This document shows positions 1-9,605 of a stretch of DNA of 64,000 bases, piece by piece. The position numbers and the translations under genes are program-made. Location: the NCBI GenBank assembly GCA_037954325.1, contig JBBMNZ010000059.1, positions 402,001-466,000 of the forward strand. Reading direction: 5' to 3'. Under the pieces are notes generated by a model. It was given only the letters and a program-made list of their open reading frames with translations, did not search any database and was not told where the DNA came from. The DNA comes from Fistularia commersonii. Its lineage: Eukaryota > Chordata > Actinopteri > Syngnathiformes > Fistulariidae. Position 1 is the stretch's first letter; each line of letters starts with the position of its first letter.

Positions 1-1156
1 ACTCTAATGACAATACAAAAGACACCACCATTTTGTATGAAACGACAGTGTGGTAAGAAAGAGCATTATCTCGGCCAACTACAGTGTGACACTGTGCTAG
101 ATATGGAAACGGATAGACCGGTTAGGAAAACCTATGACTACTATAATAATAGTATATGTGAGGTTGGAAAGTGGGGAATGGGTGTGTGTGCCATGAATCT
201 GACAGCCCTCAAGCCATTATTGGGCATTGAAACAAACCTCACCAAATCTGGTATACCACCATGGAGGATTTTTGGATTCCCACACAAATACGGTTATCCA
301 TACATGCCCAAAAACACATGTATGGATTTGTGGCAAACGAGCATTTCTGTATCTGCCTGAACATTGGTGTGGCACATGCTATTTGGCCCGATTAGGAAGT
401 GCTATGACTTTTATACCAGAGCATAACATGACTCATAGCATACAACTCATTAGGCCTGTGGGACATGAACGTAGTCGAAGAGCCTTGATAAGTGACTCTA
501 GAGGAATACTTATGACAATGTTCCCTAACTATGGTGTAGTCTACTTGGGACATCAAATGAATGAGGTCTGGGCGACATTAGAGAACCTAACGTCAAGGGT
601 TCTAGAATTGAATGGACTGATACAAAACAATCCAGAGACTATGGCTATGAAAGAAATGCTTTTACAAAATCGTATGGCTTTAGACATTGTCTTAGCCAAG
701 GAAGGTGGTGTATGTGCGATAATAGGACAACAATGTTGCACATATATCCCAGACATGCGAGACAATTTCACAGCAATTCATGACAAAATGACGACATTAA
801 AGAACCAACTAGAGGGTAAAGAGGACAGTGATACTTTAATGTCGTTTTTACAGTTTGACCCTCTTGGATGGATCATCAACGGAACTTGGTGGCAAATACT
901 TTTAAAATGCCTTACACCTGTGATTGTGATTCTTATTTTGTTTTGTTTATTTACTTTGTGCGTTATTCCTTGTTTGAGAAGCATGATTGCTAAAATGGCT
1001 TCCACAGCCTTTGTCCAGATGGCAATAGTAGCAGTGCAGACCCAACCAAGGACTCACTACACTGGACAGATATATGAGCAACTGCCTATAAGTGATTCAG
1101 AAAAAGAAAATGATAATGATTCGACTGTGGAGGACGACGACCATGATGTTGTATGA
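1..1156 (+). pseudogene. Endogenous retrovirus env remnant (partial SU plus TM), frameshifted
   Basis: This is the 3' part of a retroviral envelope gene; its 5' part lies outside the window. Two overlapping open stretches in different frames, 7-360 and 227-1156, together cover the C-terminal part of the surface subunit and the whole transmembrane subunit. The frame change falls at about 305-345. In the second stretch (309 residues from 227) I see a furin-like RSRR site at residues 82-85, a CX6CC disulfide motif at C163/C170-C171 typical of gamma-type envelopes, and a hydrophobic membrane span at about residues 229-249 followed by a short acidic tail. A CGTC at residues 48-51 may be the SU CXXC motif. 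The next feature is the LTR, which fits the 3' end of a provirus. Gamma-type envelopes of this kind are known from fish genomes; closeness to any named one is not tested. The frameshift makes it a fossil as written. Confidence 0.85.
1099..1110 (+). promoter_or_regulatory. Candidate polypurine tract of the endogenous retrovirus
   Basis: A pure purine run (agaaaaagaaaa) ends directly before a TG dinucleotide at 1111. This is the expected arrangement for the plus-strand primer site next to a 3' LTR. It lies within the last codons of env, so env would run a short way into the LTR. A weaker purine-rich stretch at 1127-1140 is the alternative. Confidence 0.5.
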
Positions 1157-1688
1157 AGTGTTATCTGTAAACTATGTACCAACATGGCATGATGATGCTG
1201 AAGAGTTTAACAATTCCCTCCTGTTTATGAGACTACGAACAATGTTAGAGTTTTCTCTCTATTTCTATAACTATGTTATTTCGACTACTCACATGAAGTT
1301 AGCCAGACATGCCCGAGCACAAAAGACCTTTGTCCTCTAACAAGAATTGGGCCCTCCAAGATATTCCAATGGTCGTAAACATCTTTAGATAAGAACCTAA
1401 CCCCTGTAAACGTAAATCTAAACGAGGATAAACACTTCTGGAGAGAAACCTGCCCACCCCTGTATATCATCCTGGACAACTTCACATATGCATGAACTAT
1501 ACTATCCAATGAATGTTGTTATGTAAATAAACACTTTCACACAATAAAAAGCCGAGCAAGGAGGAACTCGGGGGGATTCTCTGGATCTTGGCTCCAAAGA
1601 GCGCGCTGAGTCTCCCCCTCTGCAGAGCACAAAAGAATAGTCGCTTGTCTGTGTTATTTCTTATTATAACCTCAGTCTCCTCTTTACA
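1111..1688 (+). repeat. 3' LTR of the endogenous retrovirus
   Basis: The stretch begins with TG after a polypurine run and ends at 1688 with the bases tttaca, giving TG...CA ends and a length of about 578 bp. It contains a CCAAT motif near 1505 and two AATAAA signals (1526-1531 and 1543-1548), followed by a GC-richer R/U5-like part with short repeats. No 5' LTR is present to compare, so the left edge depends on the choice of polypurine tract, and 1143-1160 is also possible. The 33 bases after it (1689-1721) are unassigned and separate the LTR from the next LINE fragment. Confidence 0.6.
1526..1548 (+). promoter_or_regulatory. Two polyadenylation signals in the retroviral LTR
   Basis: AATAAA occurs at 1526-1531 and again at 1543-1548. 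The second, in the context acaataaaaagcc, resembles the R-region signal of gamma-type LTRs. Either may instead have served as a TATA-like element for U3 transcription. Confidence 0.45.
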
Positions 1689-1718
1689 GGTTTTAACTTA
1701 GACCAGCATGAATTAGAA

Positions 1719-3191
1719 TTACTCTCCAACAGCCGCGAGTGGAGCATCTACCTGCATGTCCAGAAGCTTCCTGTTCAGCAGGGCAGGTCGAATGGTTTTA
1801 AAAGCACTGAAGAAGTCAAAGAACATAACTCTCACAGTGCTTCCTGCCTCCTCCAGGTGTGTGTAGATTCTGTGCAGCAGGAAGATGATGGCGTCTTCCA
1901 CTCCTATCCGTGGGTGGTATGCGAACCGCAGGGGGTCCAGCGAAGGTCCGACGACTGTGCCAAGGTGCCTCAGGACGAGCCTCTCCAGCGACTTCATGAC
2001 GTGTGATGTCAGGGCCACTGGTCTGTAGTCGCTGTGTGTGCTGGGATGCTTCACCTTGGGCACTGGAACCAGGCATGAGGTTTTCCACCAGTCGGGGACA
2101 ACCGTCTGGGTCAGGCTCAGGTTGAAGAGATGTGAGAAGATCCCACACAGCTGAGAGGCACATCCTTTCAGCACTCTGGGGCTAAGGCCGTCAGGGCCAG
2201 CAGCTTTCCTGGGACGAAGGCGGCTGAACTCTCTTCTCACCTCCTGAGCGGTGAAGGCGACAGGAGGGGGTGGAGAGAGTCCCAGTGGGGGGCAGGAGGG
2301 CTGAGGTGTAAACGAGACATCGTCCAGGGAAGCAGAAGAGGTGCGTGGGGGAGGGGGAAAGCTCCTTAAAGTGAGGGGTGAGGGCACAGGGGAAGGAAAG
2401 TCCTGAGAGGAACTGGGGGGAGGGTGGGCGGAGGCACCTTCATCAAATCTGTTAAAAAACAGGTTTAGTTCGTTTGCCTCCTGCAAGTCTCCTTCCATCA
2501 TCTGGCTTGCTTGTTTTCCATGGCCAGTGATGGTTTTCAACCCACTCCACACCTCCCTCATGTTGTTCCGCTGGAGTTTGCTCTCCAGCTTCCTCCTGTA
2601 ACTGTCCTTTCCCTCTGCGATCTTCTCCCTCAGCTCAGTCTGCACCTTCTTCGGTTCCTCTTTGTCTCCACTCCTGAATGCTGCCTTCTTCCTGTTCAGT
2701 GTGTCCTTAATGTCCTTAGTCACCCAGGGTTTGTTGTTTGTCAACTTCTGCACGGACAACATCATCCCCACCAAGACTGTGCGTTGTTTCTCAGAGTCAG
2801 TAATGCAGTCGGAGAGTTTTCCGATGTCGCCTCCCTGGTCTTCGCAGAGCACATCCCAGTCCGTCGTCTCCTAGCATCCCTGAAGAGTCAGTTCTGCCGC
2901 CTGTGACCACCTCCGGACAGTTCTGGTGATCACAGGTTGCCGCTGGACTTCAGGAACATAGCGAGGCTTCAAGTGGACCAGATTGTGGTTTGATCTGCCC
3001 AGAGCAGGGAGAGCTGTGCAGCTGTATGCGTCCTTGGCATTGGCATACAGCAGGTCCAGAGTTTTATTGTCTCTGGTCTTGCAGTCCACAAACTGTTTGA
3101 AAGTGGGCAGAGATGATGACAGGGTGGCGTGGTTGAAATCCCCAAAGATGGCTATGAAGGCACTGGGGTGCCGGGTCTGGAGTCTCGCCAC
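1719..3191 (-). pseudogene. Rex1/CR1-like LINE: endonuclease C-terminus and reverse transcriptase N-terminal half
   Basis: Two blocks in one reverse-strand frame make up part of a non-LTR retrotransposon polyprotein. Block 3191-2874 carries the C-terminal part of an apurinic-type endonuclease (GDFN motif; SNHNLV in place of the catalytic SDHxxV). Block 2852-1719 carries the linker and the start of the reverse transcriptase (AAGPDGLSPRVLK, then FFDFFSAFKTI, the first catalytic-Asp motif). A single TAG at 2873-2871 separates them; otherwise the frame is open. The protein stops at 1719 just after the FxDFSSAF region, so the YADD motif and the 3' end are missing. A proline- and serine-rich insert lies between endonuclease and RT. 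The wording fits fish Rex1/CR1-group LINEs. Clade choice is by eye; that it is a LINE is certain. Confidence 0.85.
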
Positions 3192-3195
3192 TCAA
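1722..3195 (-). mobile_element. Rex1/CR1-group LINE fragment, truncated at both ends
   Basis: The element is limited to the region of protein similarity. On the right, similarity is lost at about 3195 inside the endonuclease. On the left it is lost at about 1722 inside the RT, 33 bases from the retroviral LTR. Neither a 3' tail nor a 5' UTR is present. The fragment was therefore cut by later insertion or deletion. Insertion of the retrovirus is a likely cause on the left, but it cannot be shown without the other side of the provirus. Confidence 0.7.
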
Positions 3196-3479
3196 GCTAA
3201 CCTTCACTCCGAGTTCGCAGTATCGTCGCTCTTCTCAGCGGCTCCAAACTGTCTTCAGCCGTCTTTGGGGGTTTCCTGGGGCCATAACCTGTTATCAGAG
3301 GTCATTTGTGCAGTAGATCTGCGTGCTACCCCTCAATACCAACTGGGTCTTTTACGGAGGAATAATATGTGTGACAGCCTCTTGCTTTGCAGAACTGGAA
3401 GAAGTTAGGTTTATTTTCAAGCAAATAAAAACACAACGGACAGATCGGACACTGGGACTGGCCCTTCAAAATAAAAGGG
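3196..3479. other. Unassigned stretch between two LINE fragments
   Basis: I find no convincing coding similarity, repeat or RNA gene here. It may be the decayed 3' end of the L1-like element that continues at 3480, or the 5' part of the Rex1-like element. The reverse-strand frames that are open here (for example 3326-3517) do not resemble a known family. Confidence 0.4.
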
Positions 3480-3566
3480 AAATAACTGAGAGCATATTTC
3501 TCAGATAACAACTGCACTTTCTCCCCAGAATTGAGATTCCCTGGACTGATAGTTGGGGTAACTGTG
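3480..3566 (-). pseudogene. L1-like LINE ORF2, C-terminal piece left of the Gypsy insertion
   Basis: On the reverse strand, the codons ending at the Gypsy right flank (8264) continue in the same sense from 3566 leftward once the Gypsy element is taken out. The joined reading has the spacing of the region following the RT in teleost L1 ORF2: a proline-leucine stretch, a glycine, then KC and RN residues. This supports one L1-like element interrupted by the Gypsy element. The similarity is short and decayed and fades before 3480. Confidence 0.45.
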
Positions 3567-3841
3567 TGTCACGACTCATCGGATCCCCGGGCAAGTGGCA
3601 CAGCAATCACGGCAGTTATCCCCTGCACCTGGTGAACACGCCTCACCAGGAAACAATCCCACGAATTAGGCAAGAGTATAAAGGGCGGACCCAAAGTTGC
3701 AGACATTGTGTGATCTTGTTGCTATGACAAGTCTGCGTATTCTTCTCCCTGATGTGTGTATGACCTCCCGCTCTATCAACTTATTAAACCACCTGCAAAT
3801 CTATGAACCTGTGTCTGTCCTCTTGGGAACCAACTGTAACA
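3567..3841 (+). repeat. 5' LTR of the Gypsy element
   Basis: The 275-bp stretch starts with TGTCAC, ends with GTAACA and matches 7992-8263 along its length. A TATAAA box at 3677-3682 in the context gagtataaagggcgg marks the likely promoter. The bases after 3841 (gaagatcagacctggtat) are where a primer binding site should lie; I do not recognise the tRNA. Confidence 0.92.
3677..3682 (+). promoter_or_regulatory. TATA box of the Gypsy 5' LTR
   Basis: TATAAA is preserved at the same place in both LTRs (3677-3682 and 8102-8107) despite other differences between them. The flank, TATAAAGGGC, also appears in the unrelated-looking LTR-like insertion near 36550. Confidence 0.6.
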
Positions 3842-3857
3842 GAAGATCAGACCTGGT

Positions 3858-4570
3858 ATGGAGCCCACAAGCTCTTCCACGCCTCATCAGGTCATCCAGG
3901 CTGCCCCGATGGCTAGCCTCGCCACCTACTCCGGCTCCCCAGAAAGTTGTAAGGGCTTACTGTTACAATGCTCACTGATGGTTGAGATGCAGCCCACTTG
4001 GTTCCCCACGGAGAAGTCCAAGATCGCCTACGTCATCTCCCTCCTGTCGGGTAAGGCACTCCAGTGGGCGGAAGCGATCTGGAATACCCCAGGCACGGTG
4101 ACGGCGACGGCGCAGAACTTCATGGAGCACTTCCTAGAAGCCTTCAGCCTGCCTGAGGGGGATTCCTCCCTCCAGGCTCAACTTTTAAACCTCCGTCAGG
4201 GGAAGGGGTCCATCGTGGAGTATGCCCTACAGTTCCGGACGCTAGCAGTGGATGGAATGAGCCAGCCCTTCTGGCCAAGTTTCGACAAGGCCTGAACACC
4301 TCCTTGCGCCTCCACCTGGCGGCGTACGATGACGGCATGGGGTTGGAGAGGTTCATCCAGCTGGCCATCCGGGTATCGCACCGGAGAGAGGCCTGTTTCT
4401 CTGTCCCGGGAAGGTCTGCCACAGGGCCGTCCCGGAACCAGCCGGAGCAAGCAGGAGAGGCCATGGAGGTGGATGCCCTCCAATTATCAACCACAGAGAG
4501 ACGCAGACGCATAGCCAACCGCCTCTGCCTCTACTGTGGAGATAAGGATCACCGGATATCACACTGCCCC
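3858..4570 (+). pseudogene. Gypsy gag (capsid and CCHC zinc knuckle), frameshifted
   Basis: Gag forms the particle and binds the RNA. The first frame (3858-4295) holds the capsid N-terminal part with the typical Sushi/RTL-type run of CKGLLLQCSL, SLLSGKALQWAEAIW and RTLAV. At about 4240-4260 the similarity moves to another frame, consistent with a small deletion, and continues with the rest of the capsid. It ends in a zinc knuckle, CX2CX4HX4C, at 4526-4567 (cysteines 75, 78 and 88 and histidine 83 counted from 4304). The break lies inside the capsid, not at the gag-pol border, so it is damage and not the programmed frameshift used by this family. Confidence 0.85.
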
Positions 4571-5100
4571 ACGAGACCTCCAACACCCCAGGTGGGCGCT
4601 GTGCTTTCTCCTAACGTCTACTTAACACCATTGACTATCCCAGCCCAGCTTTGTGTGTCTGACTCTACCCACCTTGTGCACGCCCTCCTAGACTCCGACT
4701 CGGCAGGGAACTTCATCTCCGGTGCACTCTGCCGACAGCTACAAATTCCCCGGATCCCGTGTTCCCCCTCCTTCACCGTTCGATCAGTGATGGGAAAACC
4801 TCTATCTTCCAGGCAAGTCAACACACAAACCTCCTCCCTTCAGCTTAGAATTGGGGTTCTGCATGTGGAGAACATTTTGTTTCATGTCCTGGAGGAATCA
4901 CAGATAGATCTAGTGTTAGGCAGACCTTGGTTGAGGGCGCATGAGCCTACGGTTTCCTGGGCCACTGGGGAAATCCTGCGCTGGGGTGAGACTTGCAAGG
5001 AGCACTGTTTTCCCCAGCTCCCTCCGAGGAGAGTAGTGCATCTCTATGCCACATCAGTGGAAAGCCCCAAGCAAGACCACCGGGCCAGATCCCTTCCCAG
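4571..5100 (+). pseudogene. Gypsy aspartic protease with altered active site
   Basis: Retropepsin-like domain that would process Gag-Pol. The active-site motif reads LLDSDSAGNF at 4685-4714, where this family has DSG: the glycine codon at 4697-4699 is an aspartate codon (gac), a single base away from ggc. A downstream DLVLGRPWL supplies the conserved ILG-like strand. The frame is shared with the zinc knuckle and then leaves the RT frame at about 5095, where the similarity moves to the frame starting at 4993. With a DSD motif the enzyme would not be expected to work. Confidence 0.85.
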
Positions 5101-6501
5101 TATGCAGGTTTTCAGGACGTCTTCAGCTCCCAACGAGCCACCGCGCTGCCTCCACATCGTCCCTGGGACTGTGCGATCGATCTACTTCCAGGCCAACCGC
5201 TACCGAACGAAAAGATCTACCCTCTCTCTCTCCCTGAACAGGCGGCCATGGAGACCTATATAGAGGAATCCCTGCGCCAGGGCTATATCCGACTGGCGAG
5301 GCCGCAGGGGATTTCGACATTCTTCATCACAAAGAAGGATGGAGGGTTGAGGCCCTTTGTGGACTACCGGATCCTGAACCAAGCCACCGTAAAATTCCGT
5401 TATCCTCTACCTTTGGTGCCAGCGGCTTTGGAGTCCCTCCGGGGGTCCAAAATATTCACCAAACTGGACCTCCGGAGCGCCTATAACCTGGTGCACCTTC
5501 GAAGAAGGGATGAGTGGAAAACTGCCTTCGTAACCCCCTCTGGTGACTGGGAGTACAGGGTCATGCCATATGGCCTAGCCAATGCCCCTTCCGTGTTCCA
5601 AGGCTTCATGAATGAGATATTCAGGGACTTCCTCCAAAAATTTGTGGTCTATATAGATGACATCCTGATCCACTCCCCTGATCTGTCCAGTCACGTACGC
5701 CATGTCACCCAGGTCCTCACCAGGCTTCGCGAACACCAACTGTTCCTCAAGGCAGAGAAATGCCTGTTCCACCAGACCACCGTCCAGTTCCTCGGCTACC
5801 ACCTCGATCCACAGGGAGTGAGTATGGATGAAGAAAAGGTCAGTGCCGTCCACTCTTGGCCTCAACCCCAGACAATCCAGCAACTCCAGAGGTTTCTGGG
5901 GTTCGCTAACTTCTACCGACGGTTCCTAGAGAACTTCAGCCAACTGGCTACACCCCTCACCTCCCTGTTGTGCGGCAAACCAAAACGCCTGCAATGGAAC
6001 CCAACCGCCACACGAGCCTTCCTGGAGCTCAAGAAGGCCTTCACGACCGCCCCTCTGCTGCACCACCCGGACCCAGATCTTCCCTTCACAGTGGAGGTTG
6101 ATGCTTTGACCACGGGGGTGGGAGCTGTCCTGTCCCAACCCCATGGAAAGCCGGCCCGACTCCAGCCCTGTGCTGAACTCATCCTTTTTGAAAAGAAGGC
6201 AGAGAGCAATTATGATATTGGCAATAGAGAGCTCCTGGCCATCAAGCTAGCATTGGAAGAGTGGTGCCACTGGCTTGAGGGCGCGAAATACCCTTTCACG
6301 GTGCTAACAGACCACAAGAACTTGCAGTACCTGCGCCAAGCCAAGAGGTTAAACCCCCGCCAAGCTAGATGGGCCCTCTTCTTTGCCAGGGCGATATCGG
6401 ATGTTGAACTGAAATCTGGTGCTCTCGATGGGCGAGCCGACGCTCTGTCACGGATTCACTCCAGAAAACGCCCTGGAAGAACCAGAGAAAATCCTGCCTG
6501 A
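5100..6501 (+). pseudogene. Gypsy reverse transcriptase and RNase H
   Basis: The longest open part of the element; the reading frame spans 4993-6501, with the recognisable pol sequence starting at about 5100 (FQDVFSSQ, then PPHRPWDCAIDLLPG). The RT palm is complete in order: KKDGGLRPFVDYRILN, the first catalytic Asp in FTKLDLRSAYN, then YIDD at 5650-5661. The thumb region LGYHLDPQGV and FLGFANFYRRF follow. RNase H follows with VEVDAL, NRELLAIKLALEEW, LTDHKNLQYL and GRADALSR. The catalytic residues of RT appear intact. The frame ends at 6501, before the integrase, where the similarity shifts frame again. Confidence 0.93.
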
Positions 6502-6913
6502 CTGATGCTTCCCGGATTTCTTCATCCAGGCTCCACCGGATGGGGTTTACGAGCACACCGTGTCCGACCCCGCACCACCCAACACTCCGGCAAATCGTAC
6601 CTACGTACCACAGACCATCCGGGAATCTCTCCTCACCTCTGCACACTCCGCACCAGGTACCGGGCATCCAGGAATGAGTGCGACTCAGAACATACTTCGA
6701 AACAAATATTGGTGGCCAGGAATGTCGAGAGACGTCCGAAGATATGTCAGCCAATGCCCCGACTGTGCCAGGGCAAAAACGCCTCGTCACCTACCAGCAG
6801 GGAAACTGGAACCCTTACCCATCCCAAATAGACCCTGGTCCCATCTCACATTGATTATGCCACAGACCTTCCACAACCACTAGGATGCTCGTGTATCCCT
6901 TGGAGGGGGGATC

Positions 6914-6949
<36 letters not shown>

Positions 6950-7730
6950 GCATGCAAGTTGATGCTGTAGGGACTCCCCTCATGGGGATCAGAGACAGCA
7001 GAAGCCCTCTTCAACCAGGTCTTCCGGAACTTTGGACTGCCGGAGGACATCGTCTCTGATCGAGGACCTCAATTCATATCCAGGTTTTGGAGAGCCTTCC
7101 TTCGCCTGCTGGGGGTGACAGTGAGCTTGTCGTCTGGGGATGGTAACCAAACAGAACGCAAGATCCAAGAGGTATGCCGCTACCTTCGAACGTACTGCCA
7201 GCAACACCCTGCAAATTGGAGTCAATTCCTTCCCTGGGCAGAATATGCTCAAAATTCCCTCAGCAACCAACCACCGGGTTGACGCCATTCCAGTGCATGC
7301 TTGGCTACCAACCACCCATGTTTCCCTGGACAGGAGAATCCTCAGAAGTCCCAGCAGTTGATCAATGGTTCAGGGAGAGCGAGAGGGTGTGGGCCAGAGC
7401 CCACCGGCATTTGCAAGGGGCTCTACGCCGCCGCCGCTGCTGTGCGGATGCCCACCGAGCCCAGGCCCCTGCCTATGTCGTGGGACAGAAAGTGTGGCTC
7501 TCGACACGGGACCTTCGCATGAAACACCCCTGCAAAAAACTCGGCCAAAGTATATCGGGCCCTTCAGGATCTCCCACCAGATCAATCCGGTTACTTTTCG
7601 CCTACAACTCCCGCCTGAATATAAAATTCACCCGTTATTTCATGTATCTCTGTTAAAACCGTGGTATTCCTCTTACTCTTCAGACGCTGCAGGCCCTGGG
7701 GTTGCTGTGCCGCCTCCACCACCTCCCCTC
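6502..7730 (+). pseudogene. Gypsy integrase, broken by frame changes and a T41 run
   Basis: The N-terminal zinc-binding part is visible at 6560-6883, with HSAPGTGHPG and CPDC. The catalytic core starts with the first Asp at 6853-6855 in another frame and is interrupted by the T run at 6916-6956. It resumes with NQVFRNFGLPEDIVSDRGPQF (second Asp at 7058-7060) and an altered third-residue region around 7140-7190. Further frame moves occur near 7275 and 7540. The C-terminal part (VGQKVWLSTRDL, then GPFRISHQINPVTFRLQLP and HVSLLKPW) is present. The pieces are in the right order, so this is one decayed gene. Confidence 0.88.
6916..6956 (+). repeat. T41 homopolymer inside the integrase core
   Basis: A run of 41 T interrupts the codons between the DRF and the KAC residues of the integrase. 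The expected bases at this spot are a short T run followed by AAGG, so the simplest reading is expansion of a short in-gene T run, either in the genome or in the assembly. Confidence 0.85.
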
Positions 7731-7734
7731 CTGG

Positions 7735-7905
7735 ACGAGGGACCCATCTATGCAGTACGCCAGATACTCCAGGTACTCCAGTTGACCCCGGCGGTGTCGA
7801 GATTGGTCGACTGGGAGGGGTACGGGCCAGAGGAACGCTCCTGGGTCCACCGCAAGGACATCCTGGACCCACGGCTATGGGAGGAGTTCCATAGCGCCCA
7901 TCCAG
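7735..7905 (+). pseudogene. Chromodomain at the end of Gypsy integrase
   Basis: The frame covering 7365-8060 ends with a chromodomain: YAVRQIL, then RLVDWEGYGPEERSWVHR and DILDPRLWEEFH. In chromoviruses this domain reads histone methylation and steers integration toward heterochromatin (family knowledge). The domain looks intact by eye. The reading frame then runs through a basic tail and the G-rich polypurine tract into the 3' LTR. Confidence 0.88.
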
Positions 7906-7973
7906 GTCAACCGGCTCCGCGTCCCTGTGGTCGTCCCCATCGCCGTGCGCCCTCGTCCAAGGAGAAGGAGGCT

Positions 7974-7988
7974 GGAGGGGGGGGGGGG
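7974..7988 (+). promoter_or_regulatory. Polypurine tract of the Gypsy element
   Basis: A purine run (GGA followed by a long G run) ends three bases before the TG of the 3' LTR at 7992. This is the plus-strand primer position. The long G run may have grown by slippage. Confidence 0.75.
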
Positions 7989-7991
7989 TAC

Positions 7992-8263
7992 TGTCACAAC
8001 TCATCGGATCCCCGGGCAAGCGGCACAGCAATCACGGCAGTTATCCCCTGCACCTGGTGAACACGCCTCACCAGGAAACAATCCCACTAATTAGGCAAGA
8101 GTATAAAGGGCGGGCCCAAAGTTGCAGACATTGTCTGATCTCGTTGCTATGACAAGTCTGCGTATTCTTCTCCCTGATGTGTGTATGACCTCCCGGTCTA
8201 TCAACTTATACCTCCTGCGAATCTATGAACCTGTGTCTGTCCTCTTGGAAACCAACCGTAACA
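7992..8263 (+). repeat. 3' LTR of the Gypsy element
   Basis: The 272-bp partner of the 5' LTR, TGTCAC...GTAACA, with TATAAA at 8102-8107. Compared with 3567-3841 I count about a dozen single-base differences and a gap of about three bases near 8210 (ttattaaaccacc against ttatacctcc). Confidence 0.92.
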
Positions 8264-8789
8264 CTGGTTGTACGGTTTGGTGCGTCATTAAATTTTTGGT
8301 CGGGAATACAAATTGTCGAGGCAGTGCGTTTCGTAACTTTATGAACTCTAATACGGGAGGCTTAAATCTGTGTAGTACAGAACTGTTCATAGTTGAGGAC
8401 TGTTTTACAAGGAATGGTTTGAGAAAGGTATATGGTCAATAATTGACTTGCTGGATGACAATGGCAGAGGTTTGTTGCCATGCAGTACATATCTATTGTT
8501 CCAAATTATTGTACTGTGTGGTGAGAAATCATGTACGTATATCATTTTCCAATATAATATTTGTTTATGGAACGCTGAAAATTGGACAGGAATCTTGTTG
8601 ATATCAAAGTCAGAGATAAGCAGAAGACTTAGGCTGCCGACTATGTTGAATAAGTAGTTTGGAGTACAATACCAGAAAGAATGAAGGTGAACTGGTTGAA
8701 ATCCTGGATCAAACATCATCAATGTCCCATTCAGGCAGTCCAACTCTATCACTTTCAGCCCTCCTTCACTTGTTTCTTTCACCAAATGT

Positions 8790-8830
<41 letters not shown>

Positions 8831-9605
8831 GGTGTGGTCTGTTCCTCCAGATTAAGTTGAAATTTATTTGGTTAATAGATTTTATGAGTTGATTTGGAGC
8901 AGCATTGGAATACACTGGGTATATACATCTGGATAAACATTCCCTTTTAGTCAAATATATCCAGCCTAATATTGATAAATCTCTTTGAATCTAAACTGAG
9001 CCATATATTCAATTTAGCTTTACTTTGATTCAATGTTCCTGGATTGCTTTAACTTTTGGTCCTTAGATAGGAAAATGCTCAAGTATTTTATTTCTGATTT
9101 GATAGGAACATTGCTGATTTCCTTTAGTGGCGAGTCGTGCAGCGCAAGAAGTTTGCATTTCTTTAAGTTTAATGACAATCCTGAAGCCTTGGAGAATGTT
9201 TTTCAACGCTCATTTGGACTTGATGTTCATCAAGGTTGTGTCATCTGCCAGCTGGCTAATAACAATTTCTGTCCCCAACACGTCTAACTTTTGGATATCG
9301 TTGCTATTTTTAACATAAACGGCTAGCATTTCGGTAGCAAGTATAAATAAATAGGGTGAGATGGGGCAACCTTGGGGGATTCCCACATCAACATGGAGGC
9401 TTGGAGTGGTGCCGCTTGGCAGGGTGACACAGCTATGAATATTCTCCTGGAGCCCACGGATCACATTCCTGAATTTTAAACCAAATCCAAAATGTTCGCG
9501 CGTCGCTGTGATAAATGGATGTTCGACCGAGTCAAAGGCTGTATAAAAGTCCAAGAAGAATATGAAGACATTATCTTCTATGCAGTATGCCTCTAAATGC
9601 ATCGC
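8264..9605 (-). pseudogene. L1-like LINE ORF2 fragment (RT and following region)
   Basis: Read on the reverse strand, 9602-9210 carries RT motifs: FFLDFYTAFDSVEHPF, IPQGCPISPYLF and the catalytic LADD (9251-9240), a variant of FADD seen in some fish L1-type LINEs. The post-RT region continues in other frames: CLSRCIYP and FNLIWRNRPHHLKK at 8954-8826, then a T35 run (A/Lys codons in the gene's sense), then 8785-8405 with GLKVIELDCLNGTL and IWNNRYV. A further piece, LNYEQFCTT, lies at about 8395-8370. Several frame changes and stops show it is dead. The right end is abrupt at about 9605, so the element is 5' truncated. The Gypsy element was inserted into its 3' part. Confidence 0.82.
8791..8825 (+). 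repeat. T35 homopolymer inside the L1-like ORF2
   Basis: On the coding strand this is a run of A that extends the lysine codons after the conserved RPHHLKK. It is not at the 3' end of the element, so it is not a retrotransposition tail. Confidence 0.85.

Larger units (their letters stand above)
3567..8263 (+). mobile_element. Ty3/Gypsy chromovirus (Sushi-like), complete but inactive
   Basis: A whole LTR retrotransposon of about 4.7 kb: 5' LTR, gag with CCHC knuckle, protease, reverse transcriptase, RNase H, integrase, C-terminal chromodomain, polypurine tract and 3' LTR. Gag wording and chromodomain place it near the fish Sushi-ichi chromoviruses, the lineage from which the mammalian PEG10/RTL genes come (family knowledge). 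The two LTRs differ at roughly a dozen positions plus one small gap, so it is not recent. At least five frame changes and a T41 run break the coding region. The five bases on each side (ctgtg and ctggt) do not match cleanly, so no target-site duplication can be claimed. It lies inside an L1-like element on the opposite strand. Confidence 0.92.

Noticed and set aside
7365..8060. Forward frame 7365-8060 as an independent gene
   Set aside because: Its first part is an off-frame reading of the integrase. Only the later part (GPFRISHQI through the chromodomain) is meaningful, and it belongs to the Gypsy pol.
3558..8270. Target-site duplication ACTG around the Gypsy element
   Set aside because: ACTG can be read at 3561-3564 and 8263-8266, but this needs the final A of the LTR end to be shared and the LTR to start two bases earlier than its partner. 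Not convincing.
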